Of a stretch of DNA of 27,500 nt, positions 1-7,717 are shown piece by piece (the first letter of the stretch is position 1; each line of letters begins with the position of its first letter). Below the pieces are notes generated by a model, which ran no database searches, was not told the origin of the DNA, and saw only the letters and a program-made list of their open reading frames with translations. The position numbers and the translations under genes were made by a program. Source of the DNA: Saprospiraceae bacterium (GTDB lineage: Bacteria; Bacteroidota; Bacteroidia; Chitinophagales; Saprospiraceae); the NCBI GenBank assembly GCA_016722285.1, contig JADKGI010000020.1, positions 1 through 27,500 of the forward strand, given 5' to 3'.

Positions 1-226
1 AGAAATTTGTCGGTAGGCAGGCATTGAATTGCTCCGTAATCCCGCACTACGCTTATACTTGACTGTTAGTAATTTCGAAAAATTTAAACCAATTGAAATC
101 ATCAAAACAAATACTTAATCCTTTTGTATAGATATAAAGGCATTCACCTGTCCATTTTCAACGATTTGATCCTGAGGCAATGAAGAAAAAATTCAATTTT
201 CATTCGCCGGCACAAAACAAAATTTG

Positions 227-890
227 ATGAAAAAGTTATTATTGTCACTCTTTTTTGTGGTCATCCTGACGACTGGATATGGCCAAAGTGTGGACTATAA
301 AAAAAATGAAATATCCGTGGGTATTATCCATGTAGCTCATGCACCAAAAAAGTCAGGAAATATTATTTGTACATTTATACTATGTGGTTCCCATCAACAA
401 TATCACTTACAAAAGATGGATCAATAAAAACAATGCGATCAGGTTGACCTATTACAGACCGATCACCAGATCCAATGAAAAACCACCAGACAACTGGAAT
501 GACAATAGTGACTATAAAGAGCAGGTTTTTAGAATAGGTTATGAGTATATTTTTGATCAGAAAAAATTTACACCTTATTTGGCTTTGGACATGACATATT
601 TAACATCGACATCATCCAGAGTCGTGGGTGGCGGATTTACAGGAGAAATGAATCAATTTGATAATAATAAAAATGGGGTAGGAGTCACACCTACTATTGG
701 AATAAATTATCACCTGTTTAAGAATATTTATATCGGCGCGGAAAGCAATTTGAGTATCATGAATATGAAAAATGAAAAGATCTCCACCAAATTATTTCCG
801 GTCACCAATGAATTACCAGCTATGGAAAATACGTCATCTATTGAATCCATTTTTAATCCAATTCAAGTTATTGTTAAGATAAAATTTTAG
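227..890 (+). CDS. Secreted outer-membrane beta-barrel-like protein, frameshifted
   Basis: The N-terminus is a clear signal peptide (MKKLLLSLFFVVILTTGYGQ), so the protein is exported. The ATG at 227 is preferred to the TTG just before it. After about 40 residues this frame runs into non-protein-like sequence and stops at 427, while the +1 frame, open from about 339 to 890, carries the rest. That part has alternating aromatic and polar strands (NITYKRWINKNNAIRLTYYR, then FRIGYEYIF and TPYLALDMTYL) and ends in VIVKIKF, a terminal strand typical of small outer-membrane barrels. The merged locus is 664 nt, one base more than 221 codons, which fits a single inserted base between about 340 and 370, perhaps in the A-run at 346-351. 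Function is unknown beyond a probable 8-10 strand barrel. No operon partner is visible. Confidence 0.6.
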
Positions 891-951
891 ACCTGCTCCA
901 CAGGCAATCAACAGAGATTTTAGGAAAAAAATAAAAATTTGTAAAATAAAT

Positions 952-982
952 TTGCGAAACCGAAAAGTTGCACATATATTTG
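952..982 (+). promoter_or_regulatory. Bacteroidota-type promoter for the ArsR/AHSA1 pair
   Basis: TTG at 952-954 is followed after 20 nt by TATATTTG at 975-982, matching the Bacteroidota consensus TTG-(19-21)-TAnnTTTG. Transcription would start at about 990, giving a leader of about 27 nt before the ATG at 1017. Because the downstream gene is an ArsR-type repressor, autoregulation here is plausible, but no clear operator palindrome is seen. Confidence 0.6.
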
Positions 983-1016
983 CAACCGAATAGTTTCATG
1001 TGTATAAATTATTATC

Positions 1017-1337
1017 ATGAGAAGAGATGTATTTCAAGCCATTGCAGACCCGACAAGAAGAGCCATTGTTGGGCTGATTGCTTTACAGGCAATGACGCCA
1101 GGCGCATTAGCAGAACATTTTGATACAAGCAGACAAGCAGTATCCAAACATATCAAAATTCTAACCGAATGTGAGTTGGTAAGACAAGAGCAACAGGGTA
1201 GAGAAATTTACTACCAGCTTAACCCTGACAAAATGAAAGAAATAGACAATTGGTTAGCACAATTCAGAGAAATTTGGGAAACGCGATTTAATCAACTTGA
1301 CATAGTATTATCCACCATTAAAAAACTGGAAAAATGA
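1017..1337 (+). CDS. ArsR-family winged-helix transcriptional repressor
   Basis: This 106-residue protein has the ArsR/SmtB winged-helix layout. It opens with RRDVFQAIADPTRRAIVGLI, a hallmark of the SdpR-like branch. A recognition helix follows at about residues 38-52 (DTSRQAVSKHIKILTECELV), then the wing GREIYYQL at about residues 62-69. The Cys-rich metal-binding motif of classic ArsR proteins (ELCVCDL) is absent, so metal sensing is unlikely. Its stop overlaps the start of the AHSA1 protein at 1334 (ATGA), so the two are co-translated. ArsR-AHSA1 pairs are very common in bacteria; the repressor usually controls its partner, and the ligand is generally unknown. Confidence 0.88.
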   Translation: MRRDVFQAIADPTRRAIVGLIALQAMTPGALAEHFDTSRQAVSKHIKILTECELVRQEQQGREIYYQLNPDKMKEIDNWLAQFREIWETRFNQLDIVLSTIKKLEK

Positions 1338-2258
1338 AGAAACAATCATTTTCTATAGAAAGAATTTTTGAAGCCAAGAGAAAAGATGTTTGGCGTGCCT
1401 TAACTGAAAAAGAGTTAATGAAACAATGGTATTTTGATTTGCCAAATTTTAAAGTTGAAGTTGGATGCATCTTCGAGTTTACAGCAGGTGAAGAAGGTGG
1501 AGTGCAATATCTGCACCATTGCGAAATAATCGAAGTTATTCCCGAGCAAAAACTTACTCATACCTGGTGCTATGTGGGCTATGAGGGTGAGTCATTCCTG
1601 ACTTTTGAGTTGTTTGATGAAGGAGATAAAACCAGACTAAAAGTCACACATTCAGGTTTGGATACTTTTCAGGCTGATGTTAAAGATTTTGCTTTCCATA
1701 ATTTTGAAGCGGGATGGAATCATATTATTAATATTTCATTAAAAGATTTTTTGGAAACAAATATGAATTTGAAATTTGATTTTACCATGGACAAAACAAC
1801 AAAAACGGTATATATAATCAGGGAATTTGCAGCCGGCCTTTCGCTGGTATGGGATGCGTTTACCAATCAGGAAATACTTGACCAGTGGTGGGCACCAAAA
1901 CCATGGGAATCTAGAACAAAAGTTATGAATTTTGAAGTCGGGGGACGAAGATTTTTATGCTATGGTCAGTCCGGAAGGACATGAACGCTGGTCAATTCAG
2001 AAATATATTTCTATTAGTCCAAAGACCAATTTCAAAATGTTGAATACATTTGCAGACAAAGATGAAAACCCTGAATTGCCGGGTTCTGAATGGGATTTGA
2101 GTTTCAGCGAACAAAACGGAAGGACAAAAGTGAGTGTCAGCATTTACAATGAATCTCTTGAGCGTATGGAAAAAATGATTGAAATGGGCTTCAAAGAAGG
2201 ATTTACCATGACACTGGACTATCTGGAAGAATTGTTAGCAACTTTATCGCAAAAATGA
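1334..2258 (+). CDS. Tandem AHSA1/SRPBCC domain protein, frameshifted
   Basis: Two Activator-of-Hsp90-ATPase-1-like (SRPBCC fold) domains lie head to tail. Domain 1 covers about residues 1-143 (SIERIFEAKRKDVWRALTEK through the helix GWNHIINISLKDFL). Domain 2 starts at about residue 155 (TVYIIREFAAGLSLVWDAFT) with the family-typical LDQWWAPKPW. Within domain 2 the frame changes. The first frame ends at 1984, and the rest (YAMVSPEGHERWSIQKYISI onward) is in the +1 frame to 2258. Removing one T from the T-run at 1952-1956 restores GGRRFYAMVSPEGHERWS, as expected for the family. The locus is 925 nt, one base more than 308 codons. SRPBCC folds bind hydrophobic ligands in a central cavity; the ligand here is unknown. 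It overlaps the ArsR gene by four bases. Confidence 0.8.
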
Positions 2259-2320
2259 TTTTCAAGCCCAAGGATTCTGAACAATATTTTTAAATGACTT
2301 CAAACTAAAATATAATAATT

Positions 2321-2764
2321 ATGGCACTTATCAATCCTTATTTACAATTCGACGGAAATGCCGAAGAGGCTTTCAATTTTTACAAATCAGTTTTTGGTGG
2401 TGAATTTGCAACGGTAATACGTTACAAAGATATGTCAAGCCCCGAAAATCCAGTGGTAGAAAATGAAGCAAACAAAATAATGCACATTGCTTTGCCCATT
2501 GGTAAGAATATTTTAATGGCTTCCGACTTTTTAGATAAAATGAAGATGGGACAAAAAATGGAAAATGGCAACAGATATTCTATTTCTATCAGTGCCGAAA
2601 GCAGGGAAGAGGCAGACAAATTATTCAATGGACTCTCTTCAGGAGGTAAAATTGAAATGCCCATTGCCGATAGTCCATGGGGTTCATATTTTGGAATGTT
2701 TGCAGACAAATACGGCATCCAGTGGTTGGTGGATTATGACCCAAAATATAAGGGGAAATTGTAA
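2321..2764 (+). CDS. VOC family protein, PhnB-like
   Basis: This 147-residue protein belongs to the vicinal oxygen chelate (glyoxalase/bleomycin-resistance) superfamily, PhnB/3-demethylubiquinone-methyltransferase-like branch. The start INPYLQFDGNAEEAFNFYKS and the end WGSYFGMFADKYGIQWLVDY are characteristic. The middle holds the usual NKIMHIALPIGKNILMASD strand pair, and the length is normal for the family. The PhnB-like group has no agreed reaction, and metal ligands cannot be assigned with confidence. It follows the AHSA1 gene by 62 nt on the same strand; AHSA1, ArsR and PhnB-like VOC genes often travel together. Confidence 0.85.
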   Translation: MALINPYLQFDGNAEEAFNFYKSVFGGEFATVIRYKDMSSPENPVVENEANKIMHIALPIGKNILMASDFLDKMKMGQKMENGNRYSISISAESREEADKLFNGLSSGGKIEMPIADSPWGSYFGMFADKYGIQWLVDYDPKYKGKL

Positions 2765-2790
2765 TCATATAAAAACAACCAAGTCCGGAT

Positions 2791-3191
2791 AGGGTTATAT
2801 AAAAATCTGAAATCGAAATTCAGATGTATGGTCATTGACCACATCGGTTTCGGGCTTTCTGACAAACCGGAGCATTATGACTACACGACTCAAAATCACA
2901 GTAATACGCTTGAAAAATTTGTTCTTTGAAAAAAAATTAGTCAATATCACCCTGATTGTTCACGACTTTGGAGGTCCTATTGGGTTGAATTTCGCCATTT
3001 TTATTTGGGGGATGAAAGATCTTGTAATTAAGTCATCCTATGTGGATAAATTTACTTCGGCATTTAGCAATTCAAAGACCGTCAAACTTATATCAAGCGG
3101 GCATTTTCCACAAGAAGAAGAACCGGATAAAGTCATACAAGCAATGATTGATTTTTTGAAAAATGAAAATCACCATGTATTAGAATTATAG
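2791..3191 (+). pseudogene. Haloalkane dehalogenase-like alpha/beta hydrolase relic
   Basis: This is a decayed alpha/beta hydrolase. In one frame, up to a stop at 2929, it reads FRCMVIDHIGFGLSDKPEHY and then TLEKFVL, which matches the region before the nucleophile elbow in haloalkane dehalogenases. In the next frame it continues EKKLVNITLIVHDFGGPIGL, with the presumed nucleophile Asp in HDFGG. The join is one extra base near 2925-2935, in a T or A run. After GGPIGLNFAI the text jumps to a C-terminal segment with the expected catalytic His (SSGHFPQEEEPDKVIQAMID), so the cap domain and much of the core, probably about 100 residues or more, are missing. The N-terminus is absent too. Deletion plus frameshift means the gene is truly dead, unlike the other shifted genes here. 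Confidence 0.75.
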
Positions 3192-3480
3192 TATCATTCG
3201 GGATGTACGGTTCGTCTGTGTGGCGTATTTAATTTACCATATTTATCAAAATTAAATTAACACATCAGACTATCGAAAGTAGAAATTTCCTGACAGCGGT
3301 TGTATTGTTTACATTGCTTCCGTTGAATTGCAACGAATTAATATATGCGGGTCAGCAAATTTTTGATGACAATAAACAAAAATAAGGAATAGATATAATG
3401 ATTATTGACGACATAGGCTTATTTTTATGTCGTCAATACACAATGTATGTGCCTCTATAAATCTAAATAATTTCAAATTA
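3192..3480. other. Intergenic stretch with coding-like remnant
   Basis: No complete gene is seen here. On the + strand, 3233-3385 is open in one frame without an ATG and reads like the end of a signal sequence followed by a short tail (FLTAVVLFTLLPLNCNELIY). It may be the stub of another decayed exported protein, or chance. The stretch ends in a strong inverted repeat at 3403-3438. Confidence 0.35.
3403..3438. repeat. Perfect 13-bp inverted repeat (hairpin)
   Basis: TATTGACGACATA at 3403-3415 and its exact reverse complement at 3426-3438 enclose a 10-nt loop (GGCTTATTTT). The right arm ends about 42 nt before the ATG at 3481. No T-tract follows on either strand, so a classical intrinsic terminator is doubtful. 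A leader hairpin, an operator or the remains of a mobile palindrome are alternatives. Confidence 0.55.
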
Positions 3481-4346
3481 ATGTACTTGAAAACATTTAT
3501 TTCCATCAATTTTATTTTCTGGATACAGTTTTCTTTTTTGAACGCCTCATCTGCTCAGGAAATAAAGCTGAGCGGTAAGGTAGATACATTGGAAATTGAT
3601 GTGGATAATCATAAAATGTCTATGTATGTTTCAGGCACCGGAAAGTACACTGTAGTTCTTGAAGCTGGCGGAGCCTCTTCTCACAAATGCTGGCGTACGA
3701 TTGATACATCAATTGCAAAAATTGCACGGGTTATTTCCTATGATCGGCCCGGATATCTGAAATCAGAAATCTGTGAAAAAACAAGAGATGCTGTCACTAT
3801 TGCAAAAGAATTAAAACAGGCACTCCAAAAATCCGGTTATCCACCGCCTTACATACTTGTTGGATGGTCTATGGGAGGTGCTTACGCCAGAGTTTTCTGT
3901 GGACTATATCCTGAATCAGTCGTCGGGTTGGTATTAGTTGACCCAACTCCGGAAGAAGTATATGCAAGGGGAGAAAAAGAATTTCCCGAACTACTGGCGG
4001 AGGATTCTATTTATATGAAAGAATTATTGGCCAGTAAAATAGACCTGGAGAACGGGGAGAAAATATAGTTTTTGAAGCCAGCATGAATCAGGCAAGGTTA
4101 TCAGATGCAGCTCATTCCACACCTACTACTCTATTAATAGCTGCTTATGGTAAAGCACCAGGCGAATTTGAAAATGATCCGGACAATCCAATGAATCGAA
4201 TTTGGGTAGAAGAATTAATAAAATGGGCGGAGAAACGTCCTGATCTTCAATACAAAGTAATAAAAAATAGCGGCCATCATATTGCTAACCTTAGACCGGA
4301 GGTTGTAATTAACGCAATCACAGAAATGATTGAACAATTAAGATAA
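3481..4346 (+). CDS. Secreted alpha/beta hydrolase, frameshifted
   Basis: A signal peptide (residues 1-26, IFWIQFSFLNASSAQ at its end) is followed by an alpha/beta hydrolase domain. Seen are the early strand YTVVLEAGGASSHKCW, ARVISYDRPGYLKSE before the elbow, and the nucleophile elbow GWSMGGAYARVF, with Ser at about residue 139. The frame stops at 4068. The C-terminal part is in another frame up to 4346 and carries HSTPTTLLIAAYGKAPGEFE and the presumed catalytic His in NSGHHIANLRPEVV. Adding one G to the G-run at 4054-4057 rejoins them (LENGENIVFEASMNQARL). The locus is 866 nt, one short of 289 codons. The ATG at 3481 is chosen because the signal peptide begins there. Substrate is unknown; a periplasmic or secreted esterase is the likely class. 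Confidence 0.75.
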
Positions 4347-4487
4347 AGCTGATGCCCGGGTGAACAATAAAAATGCCACCGTTAATATCAACATTCGCTT
4401 TGTAGTGCATTGGGACAAGATGTTAGGCAGCATAGTAAGTGGACAACACAACACTTAGGTATATAAAAGCAACCAAAAATAAAGTCT

Positions 4488-4925
4488 ATGGTAGATATTT
4501 TTACAGAAATTTTAATCAACTCACCTCTTGAGAAAGTTGCTGACTACGCTGTCAATCCGGACAACGCGTCTGAGTGGTATGCAAACATAAAATCTGTGGA
4601 ATGGAAGTCATCTAAACCTTTGACCCTTGGTTCAAAAGTCGCTTTTGTTGCACATTTCCTCGGGCGAAAACTTGCTTATACTTATGAGATTGTAGTATTA
4701 ATTCCACTGCAAAAAATTGTAATGCGGACTGCAGAAGGACCATTTCCAATGGAGACCACTTATACCTGGGCTGCAATTGACGATGGTTCGACAAAAATGA
4801 CGTTGCGCAACAAAGGCAACCCGACAGGTTTTTCAAAAATGGTTGCTCCCTTTATGGGGGTAATGATGCGTAGGGCTAACACCAAGGATTTAATGAACAT
4901 TAAAAAAATAATAGAAAGCACTTAA
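4488..4925 (+). CDS. SRPBCC family protein (polyketide cyclase/dehydrase-like)
   Basis: This 145-residue single SRPBCC/START-like domain opens with FTEILINSPLEKVADYAVNP and NASEWYANIKSVEW, the usual first strand and two short helices. It continues with the cavity strands AFVAHFLGRKLAYTYEIV and KIVMRTAEGPFPMETTYTW, and ends in a long C-terminal helix (about residues 118-145). It differs from the AHSA1 protein upstream and is not a simple duplicate. The fold binds hydrophobic ligands; the substrate cannot be read from sequence. The stop is followed after three bases by the KOW-protein start, so the two are probably one transcription unit. Confidence 0.85.
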   Translation: MVDIFTEILINSPLEKVADYAVNPDNASEWYANIKSVEWKSSKPLTLGSKVAFVAHFLGRKLAYTYEIVVLIPLQKIVMRTAEGPFPMETTYTWAAIDDGSTKMTLRNKGNPTGFSKMVAPFMGVMMRRANTKDLMNIKKIIEST

Positions 4926-4928
4926 AAT

Positions 4929-5117
4929 ATGGGAACACAAGAAACTGAAAAATTAAAAGATGGCGATCATTGTAAAGTTGTCGGAGGAACACATAAAGGC
5001 AAATCAGGTACTGTGAGAGATATAAATATCAGCAAAACAGGGCAAACTACCATCACTGTTGAACAAGAAAATGGAGTGCGATTTAAGACACTTGCTAAGA
5101 ATGTGGTTGTTCAATGA
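4929..5117 (+). CDS. Small KOW-motif protein
   Basis: This 62-residue protein contains a recognisable KOW motif (DGDHCKVVGGTHKGKSGTVR), the RNA/protein-binding loop found in ribosomal proteins L24, L26 and NusG. The remainder is short beta strands (TTITVEQENGVRFKTLAKNV). It is too short and too divergent to be L24 and sits outside any ribosomal operon. Stand-alone KOW proteins of this size occur in several phyla, with no settled role. It begins three bases after the SRPBCC stop. Confidence 0.75.
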   Translation: MGTQETEKLKDGDHCKVVGGTHKGKSGTVRDINISKTGQTTITVEQENGVRFKTLAKNVVVQ

Positions 5118-5250
5118 GGTAACCAATAAAAACAAATGAGTAAGCAGACATCAGTAAAAGACAAAGTAGGAACCACTAACAATAAGAATATGCTCATACC
5201 GGCAAAAGTCGGTCGCGGCATGTATGAAAGAAAGTATAAAAATGTACTAA

Positions 5251-5976
5251 ATGACAATACTGGAAATATTAAATACAACAGCTCACCGACCCTGGAAAAT
5301 GCCTTCAGAAAGTTGGAAATTTTATCAGGAGTGGAATAATGCGATATTTCTTCATTGGCAAGTGGATGTGACGGAATTGGAAAAATTTGTACCGAAAGAG
5401 TTGGAAATTGACCTTTTTGAAGGTAAGCCATGGGTATCAGTTGTTGTATTTTCGATGGAAAAAATAAGACCAAAAAATCTGCCTTCCTTCCCACCGATTT
5501 CGGATTTTGAAGAGACCAATATCCGAACTTATGTAAAATCAAATAATAAAACCGGCGTTTATTTTTTAAGCATTGAAGGCGGCACAAGTTGGTCTTGTAA
5601 AATAGCAAAACTAATATCCGGACTACCATATCGTTATTCAAAAATGAATCGAATTGAGTTTCAATATACATCCCAAAACCCGGAATTTAATGACAAATTG
5701 GACATCAAATTTACTATTGGAAAAGAACTCAGGCGAAAATCAGCATTGGACAAGTGGCTGACTGAAAGGTATGCGCTTTTCCAGGATAATGAAAAGACGA
5801 TATACGAATTCGATATTCACCATTTGGAATGGCCATTGAATGAAGTTGAGTTGAAAAAAACGGACTTGTGTTATCAGAGATTTGACAGATTAATAAAAAA
5901 TGAGCCAAACAAAATGCACTATTCAAAAGGAGTAAAAGTGATAGCCTGGGGAAAAAATAAAATTGAGAAAAACTAA
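5251..5976 (+). CDS. DUF2071 (YqjF-like) family protein
   Basis: This 241-residue protein has the DUF2071 signature. The N-terminal HRPWKMPSESWKFYQEWNNA and FLHWQVDVTELEKFVPKEL are followed by FEGKPWVSVVVFSME and the central FEETNIRTYV and GVYFLSIEGG. The fold is related to acetoacetate decarboxylase, and no reaction is established. The ATG at 5251 is kept because the conserved RPW lies only 13 residues in; the next Met would remove it. A 67-codon frame at 5136-5339 overlaps the start and is not thought real beyond about 5250. It converges on a small minus-strand gene ending at 5991. Confidence 0.85.
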   Translation: MTILEILNTTAHRPWKMPSESWKFYQEWNNAIFLHWQVDVTELEKFVPKELEIDLFEGKPWVSVVVFSMEKIRPKNLPSFPPISDFEETNIRTYVKSNNKTGVYFLSIEGGTSWSCKIAKLISGLPYRYSKMNRIEFQYTSQNPEFNDKLDIKFTIGKELRRKSALDKWLTERYALFQDNEKTIYEFDIHHLEWPLNEVELKKTDLCYQRFDRLIKNEPNKMHYSKGVKVIAWGKNKIEKN

Positions 5977-5990
5977 ACTTACTCTTATCT

Positions 5991-6119
5991 TCACTTTCTT
6001 TTGGAGTTTTCCTGATCAGACTTATTCTTTTTTATATCCTTCCATTTGACAAAAAGTCTCACGCCCAAGCGAGCAAAGAGGATGATGGCAATGACCATAA
6101 TGATATTGAAGCCTGTCAT
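5991..6119 (-). CDS. Small single-pass membrane protein (42 aa)
   Basis: Reading the minus strand from the ATG at 6119-6117 gives 42 residues: MTGFNIIMVIAIILFARLG, then VRLFVKWKDIKKNKSD and a charged tail ending KRK. There is one hydrophobic helix (about residues 4-24) followed by a strongly basic cytoplasmic-type tail, an N-out/C-in layout by the positive-inside rule. It is preceded by an in-frame stop and by a Bacteroidota -7 element at 6200-6207. No family is recognised. It is supported by the amphipathic organisation and the promoter, not by homology. It converges with the DUF2071 gene, with a 14-nt gap and no clear terminator. Confidence 0.55.
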   Translation of the reverse strand: MTGFNIIMVIAIILFARLGVRLFVKWKDIKKNKSDQENSKRK

Positions 6120-6199
6120 GGTAGCAAATTTCTGAGTGTGAGTGGATTTATTTTAGTTTATATTATTTAGCCAACTTCAAGTATTTTTCCTATTAGGGC

Positions 6200-6207
6200 C
6201 AAAGATA
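6200..6207 (-). promoter_or_regulatory. Bacteroidota -7 promoter element
   Basis: On the minus strand TATCTTTG fits the TAnnTTTG -7 box, about 80 nt upstream of the small membrane protein start. No TTG is found at the expected -33 spacing, so this is a partial match. Confidence 0.4.
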
Positions 6208-6325
6208 TGACGAAGTACATTAATAAAACAGCTATATGTGCTAGTATTAGTTGATATTCATTTAGAATGTAATAAATCGCTTAAGAATATTAATCAGAAA
6301 TGAATGCTACCAACCACATATATTC

Positions 6326-7681
6326 CTACTTAACATACACCGTCTGGCGATTGACGAATTCCATCATACCGTCTTTGGAGAGTTCCCGTCCATAGCCGGA
6401 TTGTTTGGTTCCGCCGAAAGGTAGTCTGGGATCAGACTTGACGAGTTCGTTGATGAAATAGGCTCCGTCACTAACTCTGTGCGCATATTCTAAGGCCTTT
6501 TCTGTATTTTTGGTGCAAACAGTAACACCCAGACCATAATTTGAAAGTTCTGAAAGCTCAAATGCGTGATCTATGTCTTTTGCTTTGATCAAGGCTGCCA
6601 GAGGCCCAAAAGTTTCTTCATCAAAAGCAGGCATCTCTGGTACTACATCTCCCAAAATGGTGGGTTCGTAATAGCTGCCATTTTGCTTGCCACCCAGCAA
6701 TAGTATAGCCCCTTGTGTCACAGATTCGGTTACCTGTACATGCAATTGGTTTGCGAGATCGAGTCTGGCCAACGTACCTACCTGAGTGCTGTCTTCCATT
6801 GGGTCACCCGATTTCAAAAGCTTAACGGCATCAATAAATTTTGAAACAAATTCGTCATAAATACCTCTGACCAAGATAAAACGTTTAGCAGCAATACAAC
6901 TTTGTCCGCAGTTCAGCATTCGGGCTGTCACTGCTGTTTCTACAGCCGCATCTATATCAGCATCTTCCCAAACGATGAAAGCATTGTTGCCTCCAAGTTC
7001 CAAAAGTGATTTTTTGAGGTATCTACCTGCTATGGCTGCCACTGCGGAACCTGCTTTTTCACTTCCTGTGAGCGTAACGGCTTTCACTCCTTTGTGTGCA
7101 ATAATATTTTCTATCTGATCATGATGAATGATTAAGTTTTGGAATACATTGGGCGGATATCCAGCTTTGATAAATACATCTTCTATCATTTTAGCACACC
7201 CAAAAACATTGGATGCGTGCTTTAGCAATCCGGAATTGCCAGCAGTCAAAGTTGGTGCAGCAAACCTGAATACTTGCCAAAACGGGAAATTCCAGGGCAT
7301 AATAGCAAGCACTGTTCCTATAGGCTGGTGTTTGACAAAGCTCTGAGCAGCATCTGTAGATATGATTTCATCAGAGAGAAAAGCTATTGCATTTTCTGCA
7401 TAGTAATCACAAACCCAGGCACATTTATTAACTTCTGCCCTGGATTCAGTGATGGGTTTTCCCATTTCCTGGGTTATCATTTCGGCATATTCTTCTACGT
7501 GGTCACGTAGCACCTGACCTGCTTTCCTTATAAGATCAATTCGCTCAGAAAGGGGTACTTTACTCCACGATTTGAATGCAACTTGAGCAGCATCAAGTTT
7601 TGAGTTTGTTTCCTGAAAGGTAAGTTCCTTATGGGTTCCTACCACTTCATTATTATATGGGTTTATAGTTTTAAATTCCAT
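6326..7681 (-). CDS. NAD(P)-dependent succinate-semialdehyde-type aldehyde dehydrogenase
   Basis: This 451-residue aldehyde dehydrogenase oxidises an omega-aldehyde to the acid. Landmarks are the oxyanion Asn in MPWNFPFWQVFRFAAP (N131), the general base Glu in LELGGNN (E228) and the catalytic Cys in GQSCIAAKR (C262). The FPFWQVFRFAAP wording and the length match the Sad/YneI branch of succinate-semialdehyde dehydrogenases. The start at 7681 (MEFKTINPYNNEV) is chosen over an ATG 10 codons upstream because the family begins at this point. It lies 36 nt behind the C45 gene and is the last gene of the amine operon. With the class III aminotransferase at the operon head it forms a GabT/GabD-like transaminase-dehydrogenase pair. 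The natural aldehyde could be succinate semialdehyde or an amide-capped amino-aldehyde. Confidence 0.9.
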   Translation of the reverse strand: MEFKTINPYNNEVVGTHKELTFQETNSKLDAAQVAFKSWSKVPLSERIDLIRKAGQVLRDHVEEYAEMITQEMGKPITESRAEVNKCAWVCDYYAENAIAFLSDEIISTDAAQSFVKHQPIGTVLAIMPWNFPFWQVFRFAAPTLTAGNSGLLKHASNVFGCAKMIEDVFIKAGYPPNVFQNLIIHHDQIENIIAHKGVKAVTLTGSEKAGSAVAAIAGRYLKKSLLELGGNNAFIVWEDADIDAAVETAVTARMLNCGQSCIAAKRFILVRGIYDEFVSKFIDAVKLLKSGDPMEDSTQVGTLARLDLANQLHVQVTESVTQGAILLLGGKQNGSYYEPTILGDVVPEMPAFDEETFGPLAALIKAKDIDHAFELSELSNYGLGVTVCTKNTEKALEYAHRVSDGAYFINELVKSDPRLPFGGTKQSGYGRELSKDGMMEFVNRQTVYVK

Positions 7682-7717
7682 TATACTTATTTTTTTATAT
7701 CGCATATTCAATGTAGC

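Noticed and set aside
1..60. Possible end of a dispersed repeat at the left edge (CAGGCATTGAATTGCTCCGT and following)
   Set aside because: No second copy was found in the window and the unit is cut by the window edge.
180..227. 15-codon frame MKKKFNFHSPAQNKI whose stop overlaps the start of the beta-barrel gene
   Set aside because: It could be a leader peptide, but it is short, AT-rich and without other support.
4422..4428. GTTAGGC resembling an integron attC core site, in an accessory region of small cassette-like genes
   Set aside because: No matching RYYYAAC core lies at a proper distance, the region does not fold as an attC, other gene junctions here lack such sites, and no integrase is present.
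5136..5339. 67-codon frame starting MSKQTSVKDKVG between the KOW and DUF2071 genes
   Set aside because: Over 40% of it lies inside the well-supported DUF2071 gene in another frame, and the remainder matches nothing I know. A short real gene ending by frameshift is not excluded.
5111..5671. Long minus-strand frame of 186 codons opposite the DUF2071 gene
   Set aside because: It is antisense to a recognised gene and has no family-like sequence.
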